From NCBI RefSeq assembly GCF_008014345.1, contig NZ_VPFL01000020.1, forward strand, positions 1-63,414: DNA of 63,414 nt, written 5' to 3'. Every line of letters begins with the position of its first letter. Positions within the stretch are counted from its first letter, which is position 1. The DNA is from Pelomicrobium methylotrophicum (lineage in GTDB: Bacteria > Pseudomonadota > Gammaproteobacteria > Burkholderiales > UBA6910). Positions 25,725 to 37,735 of the stretch are shown here, in pieces. A program made the translations under genes and the position numbers. The notes beneath the pieces are model-generated. The model did no database searches. It had not been told where the DNA came from and worked only from the letters and a program-made list of their open reading frames with translations.

Positions 25725-27033
25725 GAGCGCTTTCACTTTTGTCACGTTCATCGCGGCGCTTGTCCTGCCGCGGGCGGACGCACTTGCTGGGCTCCCCATC
25801 CAGCACTGGCAGACCTCGGGAGGCGCGCGCGTCTACTTCGTGGAAAGCCACGATCTTCCCATCATCGACGTGAGCGTGGACTTTCCCGCCGGAAGCAGCA
25901 CCGACTCGCGGCGCAAGTCGGGTCTGGCGGCTATGACCCAGCGTTTGCTCACCTTGGGCGCCGGGGGCCTGAGCGAGAACGAGATCTCGGCGCGGCTCGC
26001 CGATGTGGGCGCCCAGCTGGGTGGGCGGTTCGACCCGGACCGCGCAGGCCTAACCCTTCGCACGCTCTCGAGCGCTCAGGCGCGGGAAGTGGCTTTCGAC
26101 GTCTTCACCCGGGTGCTGCAGCGGCCTGAATTTCCCCAGGACGTCCTTGAGCGCGAAAAGGCCCGCGTCGTGGCGGCGCTCAAGGAGGCGGATACCAAGC
26201 CGGATACCCTGGCCGAGCGCGCTTTGGCACGCCTGCTCTACCGCGATCATCCCTACGCGCTGCGCGAAGCGGGGGAAGTGGAGACGGTGTCCGCGCTCAC
26301 CCGCGATGACCTGCAAGCCCATTACCAGGCCCACTACCGGCGCGGCGCCGCGGTGGTGGCCATGATCGGCGACCTCACCCGCCCCGAAGCCGAGGCGCTG
26401 GCCGAGCGCCTGACCCAAGGGCTGCCCGCGGGCAACGCCGGCCTTGAGCTGCCTCCGGTACCGCTGCCTGACGGGCAAGTGGAGCGCATCGACCATCCGG
26501 CGACTCAGAGCCACATCCTGCTGGGGTACCCCGGGGTGACCCGGGACGATCCGGACTATTTCCCCCTGTACGTGGGCAATTACATCCTGGGAGGCGGCGG
26601 CTTCGTGTCCCGGCTGAACCAGGAGATCCGGGAGAAGCGAGGATTGGCCTACAGCGTCTACAGCTACTTCCTTCCGCTCAAGGTCCAGGGACCGTTCCGA
26701 GTGGGGCTGCAGACGAAGAAGGGGCAAGGGGGCGAAGCGCTCGAGGTGGTGCGCGAGACGCTCGAGCGTTTCATCGCCCAGGGCCCTACGGCCGAGGAGC
26801 TCAAGCAGGCGAAGCAGCACATTGTCGGCGGCTTCCCTCTGCGAATCGACAGCAACAAGAAGATCCTGGAGTTTTTAGCCGTGATCGGCTTCTATGAGCT
26901 TCCGCTTACCTATCTGGACGATTTCCTGAAAAAGGTGGACGCGGTGACCCTGCCCCAGATCCGGGACGCTTTCAAGCGCCGGATCGATCCCCAGCGCATG
27001 GTGACCGTGGTCGTGGGGACAGCGGAGCGCTGA
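25714..27033 (+). CDS. M16 family peptidase-like protein (non-catalytic subunit)
   Basis: The 439-aa protein has a signal peptide and two M16 domains but lacks the HxxEH zinc motif: the equivalent position reads KSGLAAMTQRLL. It keeps the substrate-handling region GGGGFVSRLNQEIREKRGLAYSVYSYF. Pairs of one active and one inactive M16 protein form heterodimers, as in the bacterial homologues of mitochondrial processing peptidase. ATG 25714 overlaps the preceding stop. Confidence 0.9.
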   Translation: MRSRSAFTFVTFIAALVLPRADALAGLPIQHWQTSGGARVYFVESHDLPIIDVSVDFPAGSSTDSRRKSGLAAMTQRLLTLGAGGLSENEISARLADVGAQLGGRFDPDRAGLTLRTLSSAQAREVAFDVFTRVLQRPEFPQDVLEREKARVVAALKEADTKPDTLAERALARLLYRDHPYALREAGEVETVSALTRDDLQAHYQAHYRRGAAVVAMIGDLTRPEAEALAERLTQGLPAGNAGLELPPVPLPDGQVERIDHPATQSHILLGYPGVTRDDPDYFPLYVGNYILGGGGFVSRLNQEIREKRGLAYSVYSYFLPLKVQGPFRVGLQTKKGQGGEALEVVRETLERFIAQGPTAEELKQAKQHIVGGFPLRIDSNKKILEFLAVIGFYELPLTYLDDFLKKVDAVTLPQIRDAFKRRIDPQRMVTVVVGTAER

Positions 27034-27051
27034 AGAGCCCTGGGCCGCTCC

Positions 27052-29166
<2,115 letters not shown>

Positions 29167-29168
29167 GG

Positions 29169-30005
29169 TCAGGACGAGTCAGGACGCGCCAGCATGCGCC
29201 GACCCACCTCGGCCGGGAAGCGGAAGCGCAGGCCTTCATCCCGGCGCACCAGGGTGAGCTCCGGCTCCCGGCGCTCAATGGTCAGCTCGACCGTGCGCCC
29301 GTCGGCCAGCTGGATGGCCGCCCGCTCGCCGGTTTGGGTATTGCCATCGACGACTTCGGTGGCAGCGGCGATGGCGTGGCGCCACCGGTCGAGCCAGCGG
29401 TTGACGTCGTCCTGGCTGATTCCGTCGATGGCAGGTTCCACGTGCCAGCGGCCGTCGCGCAGGGTGGCACGGACGTGGGGCAGCTCGATGGCCACGGGGC
29501 GCTCATCGGGGGCCAGCAGGTTGCGCGTGAGCACGTCGTCCACCGTCAGGGGAAAGGCGGCGGCGTACCGGGGAGGGATCAGATACACCGCATCGCCGAC
29601 GAGCACGTACTGCTGGTGGGTTACGGGGTTCACCATGCCGAATCCGAACGATTGCGAGCCCAGCGTCACGGTGAGCGGCGGCGGCGCCAGGTCGTAGCGC
29701 TCGAGCCGCTCGGCTTCAAGCCGCTCGCGACTTCGTGCCGCGAGCAGTTCCAGCATTTGGCTGACCTTGATCGGCGCCGCGCGGGCGGTAATCGGCGCGG
29801 TGATCCGCCACCGCTCGCCTTTTCGCTGGAGCTCGATGGGCAGAAGGCCGACCCGGGCGACGCGAATGCGGTCCACCTGGGAGGATTCGAGCGACGACAG
29901 CCGATATTCGCGTGGGGGCGCTTCTCGAGGGGCGAGCCACAGCCATGCGCCCAGGGCTAGCACGGCGGTGAGACACGCCAGGTTGATCCACGAGCGCACG
30001 AGCAT
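29169..30005 (-). CDS. DUF4340 domain protein, membrane-anchored
   Basis: The 278-aa protein starts at ATG 30005 ([23 protein letters not shown]) with one signal/anchor helix and a periplasmic beta-rich region containing [28 protein letters not shown], typical of DUF4340. Such genes commonly follow GldG-type ABC auxiliary genes, as here (23 nt downstream). Function is unknown; it is presumably part of the ABC complex. Confidence 0.78.
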   Translation of the reverse strand: MLVRSWINLACLTAVLALGAWLWLAPREAPPREYRLSSLESSQVDRIRVARVGLLPIELQRKGERWRITAPITARAAPIKVSQMLELLAARSRERLEAERLERYDLAPPPLTVTLGSQSFGFGMVNPVTHQQYVLVGDAVYLIPPRYAAAFPLTVDDVLTRNLLAPDERPVAIELPHVRATLRDGRWHVEPAIDGISQDDVNRWLDRWRHAIAAATEVVDGNTQTGERAAIQLADGRTVELTIERREPELTLVRRDEGLRFRFPAEVGRRMLARPDSS

Positions 30006-30028
30006 CGGATGAGCGTCGCCCCTTCCGG

Positions 30029-31387
30029 CTAAAGCTTGCGCCGGTGCCACCAGACGGCAACGGCGGTGGCGAGGAAGGCGAGCGGCAGCAGAAAGAACCC
30101 GCCCAAGGTGATGGCCATGGCGGCCGAACGGGACAACTGGAGCTGGGCGTCGCGGGTGACCCTGGGCTGAATGGTCACCAGATGCTCGTCGCCCGCCAGC
30201 CAGTTGACCAGCCTGAGCCCCAAGTCCAGGTTGGCGGCGTTGCCCACGAAGGCATTCGCCAGGAACGCGCCGCTGCCTACGACGATGACGCGCTGCTCGC
30301 GGTCGTTGCGCGTGCGCTCCAGCGCAAGCGCCACCGCCACCGGCCCGCGCAGCTCCCGCTTCGGATCGAAGCGGATTTCGCCTTCCAGGGAGCCGGTTTC
30401 GACCCATCCGCGGGGGGCCACTTCCACCAGCGGCGTGGCGCGCCAACCGGTGTCTTCCCCCGCCGTGATGGGCCGGGCCATCGGAAATACGGTGAGCAGG
30501 CCGAATTCGCCGGTGGCGGGGTGGTGAGCGTAGGACGAGGCCAGGGTCCAGGTGACCGGCATCCGCATCTCGTCCGCGGCCGGATCCACGATCACGCCGG
30601 GCAGGAGATTCAGCCCCAGCCGCTCGGCGAGGGGCTCGAGCCCGCGCAGCGATTCCGGATCGAGGAGCCACAACATGTTTCCGCCTTCATCGATGAATTT
30701 CAGCAGCTTGTCCACTTCCCCCGGCAGCAGCTCGGCTTGCGGGCTGGCGATCACCAGAAGAGCGGTGTTCGCGGGCACTTCCTGCGCGAGCGTCAGCCGC
30801 AGGGAGCTCACCTTGAAGCCGGTACCGGAGAGGCGCTGGCCGAACTCGCCCAGGTCATGGTTGGCGCGTCCGTCCAGCTTGCGTTCCCCGTGCCCGTCGA
30901 GGTAGAGCACCAGCCGCTCACGGGCGCGGGCGAGGCGGACGAGCAGGTTGGTGAAGGCCTGCTCGTTCAGGTTGAAGGGGGAAAAGCGCTCGGTTCGCCC
31001 CTCGTATTCCACCACCATCTCGCCGTTGACCTGAATTCCGGCATCGCGTGCGCGCTTGGGTTCAAGCTCCGGATTGACGAAATCGAGCGTCAAGTCGGAT
31101 TTCGCTTGCTGATAGCGCCCCATGAAGTCGCGGATGCGCTTGCGCAGCTCGCCCAGTTGCGGGTCGCGCTCGGTGGCGTAGGCGGTGACGCGAACGGGGC
31201 CGCGGATCGATTCGAGCACCTCGCGGCTTTCCTTCGATAGCGTGTTGCGGGCGTTCTGGGTCAGGTCCCACTGGACCCGGTATTGCCAGGCCAGGGCACC
31301 GCCCAGCAGAGCCAGGGCTGCGAGCAGCACCACGGTGAACAGGCCTTGGAGCCGGAGGCGCCGTTGCCGGGCCGGGGTCATTTCCAT
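30029..31387 (-). CDS. GldG-like ABC transport auxiliary protein
   Basis: The 452-aa protein has N-terminal (about 14-33) and C-terminal (about 420-445) membrane helices around a large periplasmic region with WDLTQNARNTLSKESREVLESI, the start of the ABC_transp_aux/GldG domain, and the GNMLWLLDPE and GSGAFLANAFVGN motifs. Similar proteins accompany ABC permeases linked to gliding in Bacteroidetes but are widespread in proteobacteria with no gliding. Part of a four-gene minus-strand unit. Confidence 0.85.
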   Translation of the reverse strand: MEMTPARQRRLRLQGLFTVVLLAALALLGGALAWQYRVQWDLTQNARNTLSKESREVLESIRGPVRVTAYATERDPQLGELRKRIRDFMGRYQQAKSDLTLDFVNPELEPKRARDAGIQVNGEMVVEYEGRTERFSPFNLNEQAFTNLLVRLARARERLVLYLDGHGERKLDGRANHDLGEFGQRLSGTGFKVSSLRLTLAQEVPANTALLVIASPQAELLPGEVDKLLKFIDEGGNMLWLLDPESLRGLEPLAERLGLNLLPGVIVDPAADEMRMPVTWTLASSYAHHPATGEFGLLTVFPMARPITAGEDTGWRATPLVEVAPRGWVETGSLEGEIRFDPKRELRGPVAVALALERTRNDREQRVIVVGSGAFLANAFVGNAANLDLGLRLVNWLAGDEHLVTIQPRVTRDAQLQLSRSAAMAITLGGFFLLPLAFLATAVAVWWHRRKL

Positions 31388-31390
31388 GGC

Positions 31391-32131
31391 CTATCCTTTC
31401 CAGCGCTCCGCGTCCACGCGGTGCACCGCCAGCGCCAAGAAGACGGCGCAAAAGAGGAGCAGAAACGCCGTATCGTAGCTGTCGATGATGCCCTGGTTGA
31501 AGCTTTCGAAGCGCCTCAGGAGGGACAGGTGGCGCAGGCTGCTGTCGGCCGCTGCGTTCAAGTCCACGATCCACAAGCCCAGCAGCACGCCGAAGGTGGC
31601 GATCGCGGCGATCGCCGGCTGGGCCGCCAGGCACGACAGCCACAGACCGACGGCGCCAAAGCAGGCGAGCAGCAAAGCGAGGCCGGCAGCGTTGGCGGCG
31701 ATCAGACCCCAATCGGGTTGTCCGCCGAGGGCCAACGAGGCCCCCAGCCCGACCAGGAGGGCGACGGGCAGGAGCAGGAACAGCATCAGGCCCAGGAACT
31801 TGCCGGTGACGAGGGCAGTGCTGGACACGGGCGCGGCGGTAAGGAAAGGCAGCGTCTGCTGGCGTCGCTCCTCCGCCACGAGCCGCATGGTGAGCAGGGG
31901 CATGACCATGAGCAACACCAGCGCCGCGGCGCCGAAGGTGGGGGCCACCACCAGCTCGGTGAAGCCGGGCGCATTGCTGAAACGAGCGAGCTGGGGTTGC
32001 AGCTCCAGGAAGGCATCCAACCGTCCCAGAAAAATCCAGGCCAGCACCGCCTGCAGCACCGCCAACACCGCCCAAGCCAGGGGCGAGTGGAACAGGGCGC
32101 GCACTTCCTTACCGGCAACGACGGCGATCAC
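31391..32131 (-). CDS. ABC transporter permease (GldF/ABC-2 type)
   Basis: The 246-aa membrane protein has six predicted helices, starting IAVVAGKEVRALFHSPLAWAVLAVLQAVLAWIFL, followed by MPLLTMRLVAEERRQQTLPFLTAAPVSS, the signature of ABC-2/GldF permeases. It overlaps the ATPase gene by four bases and is three nt before the GldG-like gene. It likely moves an envelope component outward, substrate unknown. Confidence 0.88.
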   Translation of the reverse strand: MIAVVAGKEVRALFHSPLAWAVLAVLQAVLAWIFLGRLDAFLELQPQLARFSNAPGFTELVVAPTFGAAALVLLMVMPLLTMRLVAEERRQQTLPFLTAAPVSSTALVTGKFLGLMLFLLLPVALLVGLGASLALGGQPDWGLIAANAAGLALLLACFGAVGLWLSCLAAQPAIAAIATFGVLLGLWIVDLNAAADSSLRHLSLLRRFESFNQGIIDSYDTAFLLLFCAVFLALAVHRVDAERWKG

Positions 32132-33111
32132 GTGGCCGCCTCCTTGGTCGCCTGCGCGTCCACCACAGCAGTCTCATCGCCGGCGGTCAGCTGGGTGAAC
32201 ACCTCTTCCAGCGTGGTGGGCCACGGTGCCAGGTGATAGAGGCCCCAGCCGCCGCGTACCGCCTCCCGCACCAGCGCGTCGGTCGGGTCCTGCCCGGGCT
32301 CGCAGCGTACGCGAAACTCCCCCGAGGGCATGCGCTCGGCGCGCGCAACGCCGGCGATGCGCGCGATCACCTCCGGTGCCGGCGGCTGCCGCAGCCCCAC
32401 CACCAGGCTATGCCCGGCACCGCTCGAGCGTGCGGCCGCCAGCGTGTTATCGAACACCACGCGCCCCTGGTGGAGGATCTGCACCCGATCGCACACGCTC
32501 TCCACTTCAGACAGGATATGGGTGGAGAGGATCACGCTGTAGTCGCCACCCAGTTCGCGGATCAAGCCCCGGATCTCGCGAATCTGGTTCGGGTCGAGTC
32601 CCACCGTCGGCTCATCGAGGATCAGCACGTCCGGCGAGTGCACGATGGCCTGCGCAAGCCCCACCCGCTGCTGGTAGCCTTTCGAGAGCGCGCCGATCAG
32701 GCGTCCTCCCGCGTCGGCAAGCCCGCAGCGGTCCTTGGCCCGGGTCACCGCTGCGCGTAGCTGCGCCCGTGGCACGCGGTGCAACCTCGCTGCCAGGAGC
32801 AGGTACTCGTCCACGGTCAGCTCCCGGTAAAGGGGTGGCGTCTCCGGCAGGTAGCCGATACGGGCCTTGGCTTGCAGCGGCCGTTCCAGCAAATCGATGC
32901 CGCACACCTCAATGCATCCGCTGCTGGGCGCCAGCGTCCCGGTGAGCATGCGCATGGTGGTCGTCTTGCCGGCGCCGTTAGGGCCGAGGAAACCCAGCAC
33001 TTCGCCCCGCCTGAGCTCCAGATCCACGTGCGCCACCGCGAGGCGGTCGCCGAAGCGACGTGTTAAGCCCCGGGCGGCGAGCGTGACAGCAGCCGTCGTC
33101 GAAGGATTCAT
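32128..33111 (-). CDS. ABC transporter ATP-binding protein (GldA-like)
   Basis: The 327-aa protein has an ABC domain (about 10-230) with Walker A GPNGAGKTTTMRML, signature LSKGYQQRVGLAQA, Walker B VLILDEPTVGLDP and the ILSTHILSEVE switch, plus a C-terminal extension of about 90 residues typical of GldA-type ATPases. ATG 33111 (NPSTTAAVTLAARGLTRRF) is preferred; a longer frame to 33171 is weaker. First gene of the cassette. Confidence 0.9.
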   Translation of the reverse strand: MNPSTTAAVTLAARGLTRRFGDRLAVAHVDLELRRGEVLGFLGPNGAGKTTTMRMLTGTLAPSSGCIEVCGIDLLERPLQAKARIGYLPETPPLYRELTVDEYLLLAARLHRVPRAQLRAAVTRAKDRCGLADAGGRLIGALSKGYQQRVGLAQAIVHSPDVLILDEPTVGLDPNQIREIRGLIRELGGDYSVILSTHILSEVESVCDRVQILHQGRVVFDNTLAAARSSGAGHSLVVGLRQPPAPEVIARIAGVARAERMPSGEFRVRCEPGQDPTDALVREAVRGGWGLYHLAPWPTTLEEVFTQLTAGDETAVVDAQATKEAAT

Positions 33112-33183
33112 GCGGACACGAAGGACGCGAAGGGACTGTGGCGCGAAGCGTGCGGCTGGCGCGCAACGCACGGCACTGGCGAC

Positions 33184-33212
33184 TTGTGACGGTGGCTAAA
33201 TATACCTAATAT
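33184..33212 (+). promoter_or_regulatory. possible promoter of the TPR-lolB-ispE unit
   Basis: TTGTGA at 33184-33189 and TAATAT at 33207-33212 with a 17-base spacer, both 4/6 matches, in an AT-richer stretch of the 215-nt divergent intergenic region. The leader to GTG 33327 would be about 108 nt. Confidence 0.4.
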
Positions 33213-33326
33213 GTGAGGCTGTCGCCATTGCGGGTCGCGTGCCGGTGTTACCGGCGCCTGCTGCGGCGCGAACCAAGAACCAGCCGCCTGCCTCTAACAC
33301 GAAGGCTTCCTTAAGACACACGTTTC

Positions 33327-35087
33327 GTGCGTAGCGCTTTCGCGTTATTCCCGGTTGTGGCGCTCGTGGGGTGCGCCCAGATGCCGGCCCGCCCGGAGGT
33401 GGCGCAGACGCAAGCGCCGGCCGCGACGTCACAGCCAGCATCGCCGCCGACCGCCGTCCGACCCGAGCTTGAGACAGCGCCTGCGCCGCCGCTGCCCCCG
33501 CTGGAGCTCACGCGCCAACTCCTCTATCAGTTCCTGCTGGCAGAAATCGCCAGCCAGCGGGGCGAGCTGGCGGTCGCCAGCCAGGCGTACTTGGATCTTG
33601 CCAAAAAGACGCGGGACGTGCGTATTGCCCAGCGCGCCACCGAAATCGCCGTCTACGCGCGGCGCTCATCGGATGCGTTGGAAGCGGCGCAGCTGTGGCT
33701 GGCGCTCGACCCCCGGGCGGAGCGGGCCCGACAGACAGTGGCGGCCCTGCTGGTCAACAGCGGTCGCCTGGAAGAGGCAAAACCCCACCTCCAGAAGCTC
33801 CTGGCTGACGAGGGTGACCAGGTGGGCCAGGGCTTCCTGCAGCTCAACAATCTGCTCGCGCGCCACCCCGACAAGGCGGCCGTGTTCAGGCTCACGCGCG
33901 AACTCGCGCAGCCTTACCCGAACGTGGTGGAAGCCCGCTTCGCCGTGGCCCAGGCAGCGGCCAACGCCGGCGCGCGAGAGGCGGCCCTCGCCGAAGTGCG
34001 CGTGGCCCGATCCCTCAAACCCGACTGGGGACTGGCCGTCCTGCTCGAAGCGCAGCTTGTCCGGCAGGGCTCGCCGGCTGAGGCGCTGAAGGTCTACCGG
34101 GACTACCTGGCGCAGTATCCGAAAGCGCGCGACGTGCGCCTTGCCTACGCCCGGGCATTGGTGTCCGAACGCCAGTACGCCGATGCTCGAAAGCAGTTCG
34201 AGACGGTGCTGGCGGAGCACCCGCGCAACGCCGAGGTGCTGGTGGCGGTCGGGCTGCTGGCAATGCAGCTCAAGGACTACGATGCGGCCGCCGGGTATTT
34301 GGCTCAGGCGCTGGAGCTCGATGACCAGGACAAGGACTCAGTCCGCCTGTTTCTCGGGCAGTTGGAGGAGGAACGCAAGCGCTACGAGCGGGCAGCGGCG
34401 TGGTACCTCTCGGTGGGCAAGGGGCAGTACCAGCTCCAGGCCCAGGTGCGCTATGCAGGGGTGCTCGCCAAGCAGGGCAAGCTGGAGCAAGGGCGGGCCT
34501 ATTTGCGGCAGGTGGCGGCCGAGAACCCGGCGCAGGAGGTGCAGCTGATCCTGGCCGAAGCGCAGTTGCTGCGGGAAGCAGGGGCGTACCGGGAGGCGTT
34601 CGACTTGTTGTCGCGGGCACTCGACCGGATGCCGGACAACCCGGACCTGCTCTACGACCACGCGATGGCTGCGGAAAAGCTCGACCGCCTTGATATCCTC
34701 GAGAAAAACCTGCGGACGCTGATCCGGCTCAAGCCGGACCACGCCCACGCTTACAATGCCCTGGGCTACACCTTCGCGGATCGCAACCAGCGGCTCGAGG
34801 AGGCGCGCCGGCTCATCGAGAAGGCGCTCGAGCTGTCGCCCGATGACCCGTTCATTCTCGACAGCATGGGATGGGTCGAGTACCGCCTGGGCCGGACGCG
34901 GCAGGGTCTGGATTACCTCCAGCGGGCCTACTCGCTGCGACCCGATCCGGAGATCGCGGCCCATTTGGGCGAGGTGTTGTGGGTGCTCGGGCGGCGCGAG
35001 GAAGCCCGCAAGGTGTGGGATTCTGCGCTCAGCGAGCATCCCGACAACAAAGTGCTGTTGGATGTGGTGCGCAAGTTCACGCACTGA
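33327..35087 (+). CDS. tetratricopeptide repeat lipoprotein
   Basis: The 586-aa protein has a lipoprotein signal (VVALVGC, Cys near 16), a Pro/Ala-rich linker and about ten TPR units from residue 60 to the end, including HAYNALGYTFADRNQRLEEARRLIEKALELSPDDPFILDSMGWVEYRLG near the C-terminus. TPR proteins with this C-terminal signature sit before lolB in many betaproteobacteria. GTG 33327 is the only suitable start. Probably an outer-membrane scaffold; partner unknown. Confidence 0.9.
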   Translation: MRSAFALFPVVALVGCAQMPARPEVAQTQAPAATSQPASPPTAVRPELETAPAPPLPPLELTRQLLYQFLLAEIASQRGELAVASQAYLDLAKKTRDVRIAQRATEIAVYARRSSDALEAAQLWLALDPRAERARQTVAALLVNSGRLEEAKPHLQKLLADEGDQVGQGFLQLNNLLARHPDKAAVFRLTRELAQPYPNVVEARFAVAQAAANAGAREAALAEVRVARSLKPDWGLAVLLEAQLVRQGSPAEALKVYRDYLAQYPKARDVRLAYARALVSERQYADARKQFETVLAEHPRNAEVLVAVGLLAMQLKDYDAAAGYLAQALELDDQDKDSVRLFLGQLEEERKRYERAAAWYLSVGKGQYQLQAQVRYAGVLAKQGKLEQGRAYLRQVAAENPAQEVQLILAEAQLLREAGAYREAFDLLSRALDRMPDNPDLLYDHAMAAEKLDRLDILEKNLRTLIRLKPDHAHAYNALGYTFADRNQRLEEARRLIEKALELSPDDPFILDSMGWVEYRLGRTRQGLDYLQRAYSLRPDPEIAAHLGEVLWVLGRREEARKVWDSALSEHPDNKVLLDVVRKFTH

Positions 35088-35130
35088 GCCGTCGCCGGCG
35101 GAGCGGCCAGCTTCCACGGTTTTCGCCAGC

Positions 35131-35712
35131 GTGCGCTTGCACGGGTTGCGGGCGGGCGTCGCTGCGGCGCTCATGCTGCTTGGCGCCTGCGCCACGCTGC
35201 CCGAGCCGACGGACGAGCCGCCGGCGACGCTGGAGGCTTTCTCGCTCACTGGTCGCCTCGGCGTGCGCCATGGCGACCAGGGCTTCAGTGGCGGCGTACG
35301 CTGGACTCACACGCCCGGGCGGGACGAACTCTGGATCGTGTCACCCCTGGGCCAGGCAGTGGCCCATGTGAGGGGCGAGGCGGACGCCGTGACGCTCGTG
35401 ACCTCCGAAGGCCAGGTGCACCAGGCGGCGGATGCGGCGAGCCTCACGCGCGACGTGCTCGGCTGGGAGCTGCCCTTGGGGGGGCTTGCCTACTGGGCGA
35501 CCGGACGCCTTTCCCCCGCCTCGCCGGGACAAGCCCGGTACGACAGCGAAGGCCGGCTCGCCACCCTGGTGCAGGACGGCTGGGAAATCCGTTACCTGGC
35601 TTATGGCAAGGGGGACAATCCTCCGCTTCCACGCACGTTGAGCGCCAGCCGCGGCGCGCTTGAAATCCGGCTCACCATCGACCGCTGGGCCCGGCCCGGA
35701 GGGGTACGCTAG
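35131..35712 (+). CDS. lolB: outer-membrane lipoprotein receptor LolB
   Basis: The 193-aa lipoprotein starts at GTG 35131 with signal ending LMLLGAC, then FSLTGRLGVRHGDQGFSGGVRWTH, matching the LolB fold, with WIVSPLGQAVAHV and the membrane-targeting GWELPLGGLAYWATGR motif. LolB receives lipoproteins from LolA and inserts them in the outer membrane. It lies between the TPR gene and ispE, its standard place. Confidence 0.93.
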   Translation: MRLHGLRAGVAAALMLLGACATLPEPTDEPPATLEAFSLTGRLGVRHGDQGFSGGVRWTHTPGRDELWIVSPLGQAVAHVRGEADAVTLVTSEGQVHQAADAASLTRDVLGWELPLGGLAYWATGRLSPASPGQARYDSEGRLATLVQDGWEIRYLAYGKGDNPPLPRTLSASRGALEIRLTIDRWARPGGVR

Positions 35713-35717
35713 GGGCC

Positions 35718-36545
35718 ATGGAATTTCCAGCCCCTGGCAAACTCAACCTGTTCCTGCACGTCGTCGGGCGCCGGCCTGATGGGTATCACCTGCTGCAGAC
35801 CGTGTTCCGCTTCATCGATCATGGGGACCACTTGCGGTTGCGCGTGCGCGAAGACGGTGCGATCCTGCGCTCAGGGGAGGTGCCCGGCGTGGCGCCGGGA
35901 CAGGATCTGGCCGTGCGTGCGGCGCGCCTCCTCCAGGCGGTGAGCGGGACGCGGCTTGGGGCGGAGATCGAGATCGACAAGCGGCTGCCCATCGGCGGCG
36001 GGCTGGGGGGCGGGAGCTCGGACGCCGCCACCACGCTGCTCGCTTTGAACCGGCTGTGGGGGCTTCACCTGCCCCGCTCGGAGTTGATGGCGCTCGCGCT
36101 GAAACTGGGAGCCGATGTGCCGGTGTTCGTCTTCGGCCGCAGCGCCTTCGGCGAAGGGGTGGGGGAGCAGTTGACGGAAATTTCCCTTCCACCCGCCTGG
36201 TACTTGGTTCTGGTGCCGCAGGTGGCTGTCTCCACGGAAGAAATCTTCAAAAGCAGGGATTTGACACGCAACACGAATCCCATCAAAATGAGCGCCTTTT
36301 CGATCGAGCAGGGGCGCAACGACCTGGAGCCTGTCGTGCGGCGCCGGTTTCCGGAGATCGATGCGTGCATGCGCTGGCTTGATCGCCACGCGCAGGCACG
36401 GCTCACGGGCTCGGGCGCGTGCGTATTCGCCGCGTTTGACCGCGAGGAAGAGGCACGGCGGGTGCTGGATGAGCGGCCCCGGGGCATGCGGGGGTTCGTG
36501 GCGCGTGGCCTGGACCGACACCCGCTTCATGACTTCGCCGATTGA
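35718..36545 (+). CDS. ispE: 4-diphosphocytidyl-2-C-methyl-D-erythritol kinase IspE
   Basis: The 275-aa GHMP kinase of the MEP isoprenoid pathway begins FPAPGKLNLFLHVVGRRPDGYHLLQTVF, has the ATP-binding PIGGGLGGGSSDAATTL and C-terminal LTGSGACVFAAF motifs. It starts five nt after lolB, with AGGGG before the ATG. tRNA-Gln follows 66 nt after its stop. Confidence 0.96.
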   Translation: MEFPAPGKLNLFLHVVGRRPDGYHLLQTVFRFIDHGDHLRLRVREDGAILRSGEVPGVAPGQDLAVRAARLLQAVSGTRLGAEIEIDKRLPIGGGLGGGSSDAATTLLALNRLWGLHLPRSELMALALKLGADVPVFVFGRSAFGEGVGEQLTEISLPPAWYLVLVPQVAVSTEEIFKSRDLTRNTNPIKMSAFSIEQGRNDLEPVVRRRFPEIDACMRWLDRHAQARLTGSGACVFAAFDREEEARRVLDERPRGMRGFVARGLDRHPLHDFAD

Positions 36546-36611
36546 AAGCTGTCAGCGCTCAATCTGGCGGGCCGGCTGTGCCGGCACGGGTTGATCCCTG
36601 ACAGTTTTCGC

Positions 36612-36686
36612 TGGGGAGTCGCCAAGTGGTAAGGCACCGGATTTTGATTCCGGCATTCGTGGGTTCGAATCCTACCTCCCCAGCCA
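36612..36686 (+). tRNA. tRNA-Gln (anticodon TTG)
   Basis: A full cloverleaf with encoded CCA: acceptor TGGGGAG/CTCCCCA with U1-A72 as is usual for tRNA-Gln, D-arm GCC..GGC, anticodon stem CCGGA/TCCGG with loop TTTTGAT (anticodon TTG) and T-loop TTCGAAT. It sits between ispE and prs, its standard betaproteobacterial place. Confidence 0.97.
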
Positions 36687-36781
36687 TACCCATTCCCGCC
36701 GGAGTTCCTCGTCGTGCCGGCGAGGAGCCCGTTCAATCCGTCCGCGGTCGGTCCTGAGCCTTGAAATTCCGAGAGCCGCTT

Positions 36782-37732
36782 ATGCCCTACGCAGACATGA
36801 TGGTGTTCACGGGCAACGCCAACCCCAAGCTTGCCGAGGACGTGGTGCGACACCTCAACATCCATCTGGGCAAGGCCAAGGTGGGACGCTTCAGCGACGG
36901 CGAAGTGATGGTGGAGATCCTTGAGAATGTGCGGGGCAAGGACGTATTCGTGCTCCAGTCCACCTGCCCGCCGAGCAACGACAACCTGATGGAGGTGCTG
37001 GTGATGGTGGATGCGCTCAAGCGCGCTTCCGCCGGCCGCATCACCGCGGCGATTCCGTACTTCGGCTACGCGCGTCAAGACCGGCGTCCGCGCTCGGCCC
37101 GGGTGCCCATCACCGCCAAAATGATCGCCAACATGCTGACCAGCGCGGGCGTGGATCGGGTACTCACCATGGACCTGCATTCCGACCAGATCCAGGGCTT
37201 TTTCGACATCCCGGTGGACAATATCTATGCCACCCCCATTCTTTTGGGCGATCTCTGGAAGCACCACTACGAGGACATGGTGGTCGTGTCGCCGGACGTG
37301 GGCGGCGTGGTGCGCGCCCGGGCGGTGGCAAAGCGGCTGGAATCGGATCTGGCCATCATCGACAAGCGACGGCCCAAGCCGAACGTCGCCACGGTGATGA
37401 ACATCATTGGCGAAGTGGAGGGACGCACTTGCGTCATCATGGACGACCTGGTGGATACCGCCAACACGCTGTGCGAGGCGGCCCAGGCGCTCAAGGATCA
37501 CGGCGCGAAGCGGGTGCTGGCCTACTGTACCCACCCGGTGCTGTCGGGCAAGGCGGTGGAGCGGATCAGCAACTCGGTGCTGGACGAGTTGGTGGTGACC
37601 GATACCATTCCGTTGCGCGAGGACGCGCAGAAGTGTGCCAAGATCCGCCAGCTGACGGTGGCGGGGCTGCTGGCGGAGACCATGTTGCGCATCAGCAACG
37701 AGGACTCGGTCAGCTCGCTGTTCATGGAGTGA
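36782..37732 (+). CDS. prs: ribose-phosphate pyrophosphokinase Prs
   Basis: The 316-aa enzyme makes PRPP from ribose 5-phosphate and ATP. It has [13 protein letters not shown], the flexible loop [21 protein letters not shown], the metal/ribose site [11 protein letters not shown] and the PRPP motif [16 protein letters not shown] 36782 (PYADMMVF) gives the usual start; a frame seven codons longer begins at 36761. rplY follows. Confidence 0.97.
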   Translation: MPYADMMVFTGNANPKLAEDVVRHLNIHLGKAKVGRFSDGEVMVEILENVRGKDVFVLQSTCPPSNDNLMEVLVMVDALKRASAGRITAAIPYFGYARQDRRPRSARVPITAKMIANMLTSAGVDRVLTMDLHSDQIQGFFDIPVDNIYATPILLGDLWKHHYEDMVVVSPDVGGVVRARAVAKRLESDLAIIDKRRPKPNVATVMNIIGEVEGRTCVIMDDLVDTANTLCEAAQALKDHGAKRVLAYCTHPVLSGKAVERISNSVLDELVVTDTIPLREDAQKCAKIRQLTVAGLLAETMLRISNEDSVSSLFME

Positions 37733-37735
37733 ATG

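Noticed and set aside
36546-36611. GCCGGCTGTGCCGGC hairpin before tRNA-Gln as a terminator
   Set aside because: No T-run, and it would stop transcription into the tRNA.
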